Below are positions 32,552 through 36,243 of a DNA stretch of 36,243 bases, in pieces. Source of the stretch: an uncultured Muribaculaceae bacterium (GTDB lineage: Bacteria; Bacteroidota; Bacteroidia; Bacteroidales; Muribaculaceae); assembly GCA_910584545.1 (NCBI GenBank), contig CAJUBC010000020.1:1-36243 (forward strand), written 5' to 3'. The notes beneath the pieces were generated by a model, which worked only from the letters and a program-made list of their open reading frames with translations, was not told the origin of the DNA and made no database searches. Numbering within the stretch: the stretch's first letter is position 1; the number at the start of each line of letters is the position of its first letter. The position numbers and the translations under genes are program-made.

Positions 32552-34458
32552 TTCTTCTCTTTATCTTCTGTTTGTTCCAAATCTGATTTATCCGTATCCC
32601 CGGCCTTGACTTCTGATTCAGCCGCGTCCTTGTCGGTGTCTCCCCCTCTTTCCTGAAGTGTTTTCTCTCCTTCGGAAATCTTGTCCTCAAGGCCTTCGAT
32701 TTCAGCATCCAGCTCCAGAGCCTTGCGCCAATAGACGAGGGCTTCTCCAACATTACCGAGCGACATCAGGATATCACCGTAATGATTGAAAAGTTCCGGC
32801 GACTCATATCCCTGCTTTTCCATAGCCTCCACAGCCATCTTCTGATACTTCTCCGCCTCCTGATTCTCTCCTGAGAGATGCAGTATCCATGCGTACGTAT
32901 CGAGATTGGTGGCATTATCGGCATTCTCGCCTGTTATGGTCTGTGCACTAAGCTTCCTGGCCTTGTCAAGATCGCCCCCGTCGATGCTCAGGAAATATGC
33001 GTAATTGTTTTTTGCAAGATAGTTCGATTCATCCAGAGCTATCGCATTCTCGTAAGCCATGTAGGCGCTATCCTTCTGTTCGGCGAGATGCCATGTATCG
33101 CCCATAGCTGTAAACAGCTGGCTGAGCCGGTCCAGGTCAGCGAGCGAGATATCTGGGCGTACATCACGCAGGGTGATAAGCGTGTCGGTACGCAAAGCCG
33201 AATCCACTCCCGCGGCCATGGTGCGGTATGTGGCAATCGCCAGGTCGTACCGTTCAGCCTGCATCGCCACCGAGGCATATAGATGGCGCAGGTCATTGTC
33301 AGGCTCCACATGCTTCATGGCCTCGTCGTAGGTCGCCAACGCTTTTTCGGTGCTGTCGGCGGCAAGCTGGTATGTTATCAGCTGCCCCCAGAAAGTCCGG
33401 TTGGCCGGCTCCATGTCGAGGGCGTAACGGATCTGTTCCTCCGCTTCCGGGAACTGCCGTTTGGCCGCACTGTATCGGGCAGCCAGATCAAGCACCTTGG
33501 GCTCATGAGGATACTGCTCGCGAAGCACTGAGAAGAGATAATCTCCACGCCCGGTGTCGTGTTTGTCGGAAAGAAGCGACTGTAGATAACCTGCTACAAT
33601 CTCTGTCTTGCGGTCAAGGTCCACATCCTCGCAGAGCAACATCTCGTACATCTTCTCGTCGAATTTAGCCGAGTCACCCTCCTGACGGTAATAATCGGCC
33701 AGAGAAAGTTTCGGCGCGCCGGAACCTGGAGCAATCCTCTCAGCCTGCTCATACCAATACAGCGCCGAATCCCGACGGTTTATCACATCGAACAGATTCC
33801 CCTTGAGAATCATGTAATTCGGTTCGAAAGGATTCGTCTCAATCAATTTAGACGCCTCATTGACTGCCGCAGTGGTATCCTGCATCCCGAGCAACATCGA
33901 CATCTTCCTGAGAGACAACTGCGGAGAATGTCCTTCCACCCTCTCATACTCTGTCAGATTCGCCAGAGAAGCCTTCAGGCTGTCACGGGCGGCGTTCACC
34001 TCCGACAGGATGAGCAAAGCCCCGGTGCTCTTAGGATTCCGGGCGTAAGTGCGTTCAAGCACGCGCACCGCTTCCGGGATGGTATCGAGTCGGTAGGCCA
34101 TGTATCCGTAGGACAGAGCCTCGTTGACATCATCGGGATACATGTCCACGTACGGAGCTGCGAGGGCAAGCGATCTGAGCTGCTCCGCACGCGACTGCAT
34201 GGTGTCGGTCATCACCGAAGACCTCATAGATCCGTAGGCGGATCCGGCCTCAACATACGAAGGGTCGGCAAGATACGCTTTCCTGTAATACTCATACGAT
34301 GCCGCGACATCAGCCATGGCCTGGCGCCGCGCTCCCTCCATGAAATAATAACGGGCGCGCGCACGCGCGGACTCATTCTTCGAGGAAGAGTCAGCCGCAG
34401 CACAACACACCGCCGCCAACAGCATTGCAAATATTATTGTCAGACTTGATTTTCTCAC
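32548..34458 (-). CDS. Exported tetratricopeptide repeat protein
   Basis: 636 residues from the GTG at 34458, which gives a compact signal peptide (RKSSLTIIFAMLLAAVCCAA) 7 bp after the dut stop. Alternative starts are the ATG at 34497, overlapping dut, and a GTG at 34524. The rest is made of TPR units, for instance RARYYFMEGARRQAMADVAA, EAVRVLERTYARNPKSTGAL, RDSALYWYEQAERIAPGSGA and GDILMSLGNVGEALVYWRKA. The tail (about 600-636) is highly charged. TPR proteins act as scaffolds. Its position between dut and DUF4292/EnvC suggests an envelope-assembly role in the periplasm. Confidence 0.85.
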   Translation of the reverse strand: MRKSSLTIIFAMLLAAVCCAAADSSSKNESARARARYYFMEGARRQAMADVAASYEYYRKAYLADPSYVEAGSAYGSMRSSVMTDTMQSRAEQLRSLALAAPYVDMYPDDVNEALSYGYMAYRLDTIPEAVRVLERTYARNPKSTGALLILSEVNAARDSLKASLANLTEYERVEGHSPQLSLRKMSMLLGMQDTTAAVNEASKLIETNPFEPNYMILKGNLFDVINRRDSALYWYEQAERIAPGSGAPKLSLADYYRQEGDSAKFDEKMYEMLLCEDVDLDRKTEIVAGYLQSLLSDKHDTGRGDYLFSVLREQYPHEPKVLDLAARYSAAKRQFPEAEEQIRYALDMEPANRTFWGQLITYQLAADSTEKALATYDEAMKHVEPDNDLRHLYASVAMQAERYDLAIATYRTMAAGVDSALRTDTLITLRDVRPDISLADLDRLSQLFTAMGDTWHLAEQKDSAYMAYENAIALDESNYLAKNNYAYFLSIDGGDLDKARKLSAQTITGENADNATNLDTYAWILHLSGENQEAEKYQKMAVEAMEKQGYESPELFNHYGDILMSLGNVGEALVYWRKALELDAEIEGLEDKISEGEKTLQERGGDTDKDAAESEVKAGDTDKSDLEQTEDKEKK

Positions 34459-34465
34459 TTTGCTT

Positions 34466-34912
34466 TCATTTTGTCCCGGTATGACCGAATGCGCCATCCT
34501 CTCGACGCGTTCGGTCAAGCTCACCGACTTCCTCCCAGCTCACATGCGAATATTGCTTTACAACCATCTGACATATACGGTCACCGTCATTGACGGTGAA
34601 ATCCTCTTTGCCTAAGTTCACAAGAATTATACCGACTTCTCCGCGATAGTCCGCATCAATGGTCCCCGGAGTGTTGGCGATGCTGATGCCGTTTTTCAAC
34701 GCCAGACCTGACCTGGGGCGTATCTGGCATTCATAGCCTGAAGGCAACTGCATGTACAGCCCCGTATGGATTAATGCCCTTTCAAGCGACTTCAGCACCA
34801 TGGGACCATCCGGAAGATATGCCCTCACATCCATCCCGGCGGCCTCGAATGTCGCATAGTCCGGAAGCGGATGGTGACTTTTATTGATTATCTTGACTTT
34901 AACTTTATCCAT
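34466..34912 (-). CDS. dut: dUTP diphosphatase
   Basis: 148 residues from the ATG at 34912; an ATG at 34936 would add eight residues. The trimeric enzyme hydrolyses dUTP to dUMP, keeping uracil out of DNA. All five motifs are present: AGMDVRAYLPD, RPRSGLALKNGI, NTPGTIDADYRGEVGIILVN, GDRICQMVV, and the C-terminal DGAFGHTGTK (glycine-rich arm that closes the active site). It heads the envelope module dut, TPR, DUF4292, EnvC-like. A sigma-like promoter is not clear upstream: the 34937-35030 gap has a TATAATG but no consensus TAnnTTTG. Confidence 0.95.
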   Translation of the reverse strand: MDKVKVKIINKSHHPLPDYATFEAAGMDVRAYLPDGPMVLKSLERALIHTGLYMQLPSGYECQIRPRSGLALKNGISIANTPGTIDADYRGEVGIILVNLGKEDFTVNDGDRICQMVVKQYSHVSWEEVGELDRTRREDGAFGHTGTK

Positions 34913-35033
34913 TTTATCATTTACTTTATTCACCATGAAAGGTTACATAGCCAGCTCTCACACCCTTGATATCTGTCAGCGCATTAGTGACCCTGCATTA
35001 TAATAACAAACCAGACTCAACTTTTTCCAAAGA

Positions 35034-35070
35034 TAAAAAAACATGGCTGCCCCCGTACGAAGACAGCCAT
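35034..35070 (-). terminator. Terminator of the ferredoxin gene
   Basis: On the minus strand ATGGCTG (complement of 35064-35070) pairs with CAGCCAT (complement of 35043-35049), followed by GTTTTTTT. Confidence 0.8.
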
Positions 35071-35091
35071 AGTTTGCCTTTTGTCTCTTCT

Positions 35092-35259
35092 TTATCCCTC
35101 CTCGATAGCGTCGTTGGGACAAACAGAAGCACAGCTGCCGCAGCTGATGCAGGTGTCGGGATCAATCTTGTAGATCTCGCCCTCGGAGATAGCCTCTACC
35201 GGGCAAACCGAAATACATGTTCCGCATGCCACGCAGCGGTCTGTAATTACATAAGCCAT
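35092..35259 (-). CDS. Small 2[4Fe-4S] ferredoxin
   Basis: 55 residues, too short for routine ORF lists, read on the minus strand: starts MAYVITDRCVACGTC and ends DAIEEG. Two CxxCxxCxxxCP clusters are complete (C9, C12, C15, C19 and C37, C40, C43, C47), so it should bind two [4Fe-4S] clusters like clostridial ferredoxins and carry electrons for anaerobic metabolism such as pyruvate:ferredoxin oxidoreductase. It has its own consensus promoter (35297-35327), an A-rich leader and its own terminator, so it is a single-gene unit; strong expression would be expected. It sits between dut and a divergent GT2 gene without a functional link to either. Confidence 0.95.
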   Translation of the reverse strand: MAYVITDRCVACGTCISVCPVEAISEGEIYKIDPDTCISCGSCASVCPNDAIEEG

Positions 35260-35296
35260 AATTTTTCCTTTTTAAAGTTTCGTTTGGTTAGTTACG

Positions 35297-35327
35297 CAAA
35301 ATTAATGGTATTTTACGATTCTGCCAA
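35297..35327 (-). promoter_or_regulatory. Ferredoxin promoter
   Basis: Minus-strand TTG (35325-35327) and TAATTTTG (35297-35304) are 20 bp apart, a full consensus match. The predicted leader is about 32 nt. Confidence 0.8.
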
Positions 35328-35358
35328 CTATCCGTGCAGATAATTTTAAAGTTTTTCT

Positions 35359-35366
35359 TAAATTTG
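35359..35366 (+). promoter_or_regulatory. Probable -7 element for the GT2 gene at 35387
   Basis: TAAATTTG matches TAnnTTTG. No clear -33 TTTG is found 19-21 bp upstream. It diverges from the ferredoxin promoter. Confidence 0.5.
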
Positions 35367-35386
35367 CGAAAATTTTCGATGAAAAC

Positions 35387-36118
35387 ATGACCGGTCAACC
35401 TTTGATTTCGATAATAACAATCACATTTAATGCCGAAAAAGCAATATCTCCTACGCTCGAATCCCTCTCGCAACAGACATTCCGGGACTTCGAGCATATC
35501 GTGATTGACGGAGCCTCTAAGGATTCTACACTGGCTATTGTACGAAGCATTGGAAATGCCAGGATACTCAGCGAACCGGACAAAGGCCTGTATGATGCGA
35601 TGAACAAAGGACTTCGGCTTGCCAAAGGCAAATATATTCTCTTTCTCAACGCCGGGGATGCATTCCACTCTCCGGATACCCTGGAGAAATACGCAGAAAG
35701 GGCACATTCCGGCGATGACATAATCTATGCGGATACCGTAATTGTCGATACGGACAGAAAAGTGCTGAAGCCAAGGCATCTTACCGCACCGGAAAGGCTG
35801 ACGTTCAAATCATTCGCTCAAGGTATGCTTGTATGCCACCAGGCATTTATGGTCAAGGCGGCAATCGCGCCGGAATATGACCTTAGTTGGAGATTCTCCG
35901 CTGATTATGACTGGACCGTACGATGCATAAAAGCTTCCAATCCTGACAGATGCACAAATTTAGGAATAATTGCCATCGATTATCTATCCGATGGAATGAC
36001 CGACCATAACAAATACACGTCGCTGCGAGAGCGCTTCCGCATCATGACTCGCCACTACGGCACAGTCCCAACTCTTCTCCGCCACTTAGGTTTTCTTCTA
36101 CGAGCCCTCCGCCGCTAA
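35387..36118 (+). CDS. Glycosyltransferase family 2, WcaA-like
   Basis: 243 residues, a compact GT-A enzyme: LISIITITFNAEKAISPTLE, HIVIDGASKDSTLAIV, SEPDKGLYDAMNKGLRLAKG and YILFLNAGDAFHSPDTLEKY as the metal-binding region, then VCHQAFMVK and FSADYDWTVRCI. The EPDKGIYDAMNKG-type segment is typical of the family 2 subgroup found in colanic acid and capsule clusters. There is no membrane helix. It is isolated: divergent from the ferredoxin gene and convergent with the rRNA operon beyond the right edge. Its substrate and glycan are unknown. Confidence 0.88.
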   Translation: MTGQPLISIITITFNAEKAISPTLESLSQQTFRDFEHIVIDGASKDSTLAIVRSIGNARILSEPDKGLYDAMNKGLRLAKGKYILFLNAGDAFHSPDTLEKYAERAHSGDDIIYADTVIVDTDRKVLKPRHLTAPERLTFKSFAQGMLVCHQAFMVKAAIAPEYDLSWRFSADYDWTVRCIKASNPDRCTNLGIIAIDYLSDGMTDHNKYTSLRERFRIMTRHYGTVPTLLRHLGFLLRALRR

Positions 36119-36182
36119 GCCGCAATCCGTAATAATATAGCTGCGGGATCTCAGTCCGGTGTATCCGGCTTTGCCGGGCATA

Positions 36183-36220
36183 TAAAAAGAGACAGGCACT
36201 TCCCTGTGGGAGTGCCTGTC
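36183..36220 (-). terminator. rRNA operon terminator
   Basis: GACAGGCACT (36191-36200) and AGTGCCTGTC (36211-36220) form a 10-bp perfect stem. On the minus strand it is followed by TCTTTTTATA. It lies 4-5 bp after the 5S rRNA end. Confidence 0.88.
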
Positions 36221-36224
36221 CTGA

Positions 36225-36243
36225 AGGTGGCGATTACCTACTC
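36225..36243 (-). rRNA. rrf: 5S rRNA, 3' end only
   Basis: The last 19 bases, read on the minus strand, give GAGTAGGTAATCGCCACC, the conserved 3' end of Bacteroidota 5S rRNA (the GGGAGAGTAGGT...GCC region). A strong terminator follows directly. Only the 3' end lies in the window; 16S and 23S genes are expected beyond the right edge, transcribed toward this region. Confidence 0.85.

Noticed and set aside
34966..35343. 125-residue plus-strand frame across the ferredoxin region
   Set aside because: The minus strand here encodes a complete two-cluster ferredoxin with promoter and terminator. The plus frame is its shadow.

Overview
The window looks like a chromosomal segment of a gut-type member of the order Bacteroidales, most likely Muribaculaceae or a close relative. 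Three things support this: a fused MurF-alanine racemase, several families largely confined to Bacteroidota (DUF4492, DUF3098, DUF4831, DUF4292), and many copies of the Bacteroidota promoter pair (TTTG or TTG, about 20 bp, TAnnTTTG). Starts are preceded by A-rich leaders, not Shine-Dalgarno sequences. The family level is inference. No transposase, integrase, CRISPR array or tRNA was seen.

Layout. 1-2330 (+): a promoter-leader-terminator module (candidate small RNA A), rubrerythrin, recO, a second copy of the module (small RNA B), and a lone DUF4492 membrane protein. 2388-6373 (-): a housekeeping operon read in the order ftsX, DUF3098, uppP, truB, queA. It carries tandem short palindromes in the ftsX leader and between truB and queA. 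6593-9695 (+): mtaB, a family 2 glycosyltransferase and surE, coupled by 4-bp overlaps. 9696-10190: a 495-bp gap holding an unidentified structured RNA candidate with its own promoter and terminator. 10191-12665 (+): murF-alr. 12729-16963 (-): nnr, DUF4831, xseA, xseB. 17205-18206 (-): class II fructose-bisphosphate aldolase.

18360-34912 (-): a long run of close or overlapping genes. The upstream part is an envelope module (dut, TPR protein, DUF4292 lipoprotein-like protein, degenerate EnvC-type LytM protein). It runs through a FemAB/GNAT-like protein into a surface-glycan cluster: LTA-synthase-like phosphotransferase, GT2, Wzx-type flippase, fucosyltransferase-like protein, TupA-like ATP-grasp, GT2, GT4, GT2, and a GtrB-type membrane GT2. 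The glycan part is visibly richer in A+T than the flanks. It has no recognisable polymerase, ligase, chain-length regulator or nucleotide-sugar genes. A promoter at 22718-22749 probably splits it into two transcription units.

35092-36243: a 55-residue ferredoxin too short for routine ORF calling (-), an isolated GT2 (+), and at the right edge the last bases of a 5S rRNA (-) with a strong terminator, so an rRNA operon points into the window from the right.

The main themes are envelope construction (undecaprenyl phosphate recycling, D-Ala branch of peptidoglycan, division factors FtsX and EnvC-like, surface glycan) and tRNA modification (queuosine, pseudouridine 55, ms2t6A). The least explained signals are the paired small-RNA modules, the structured RNA before murF-alr, and the two families of tandem palindromes.
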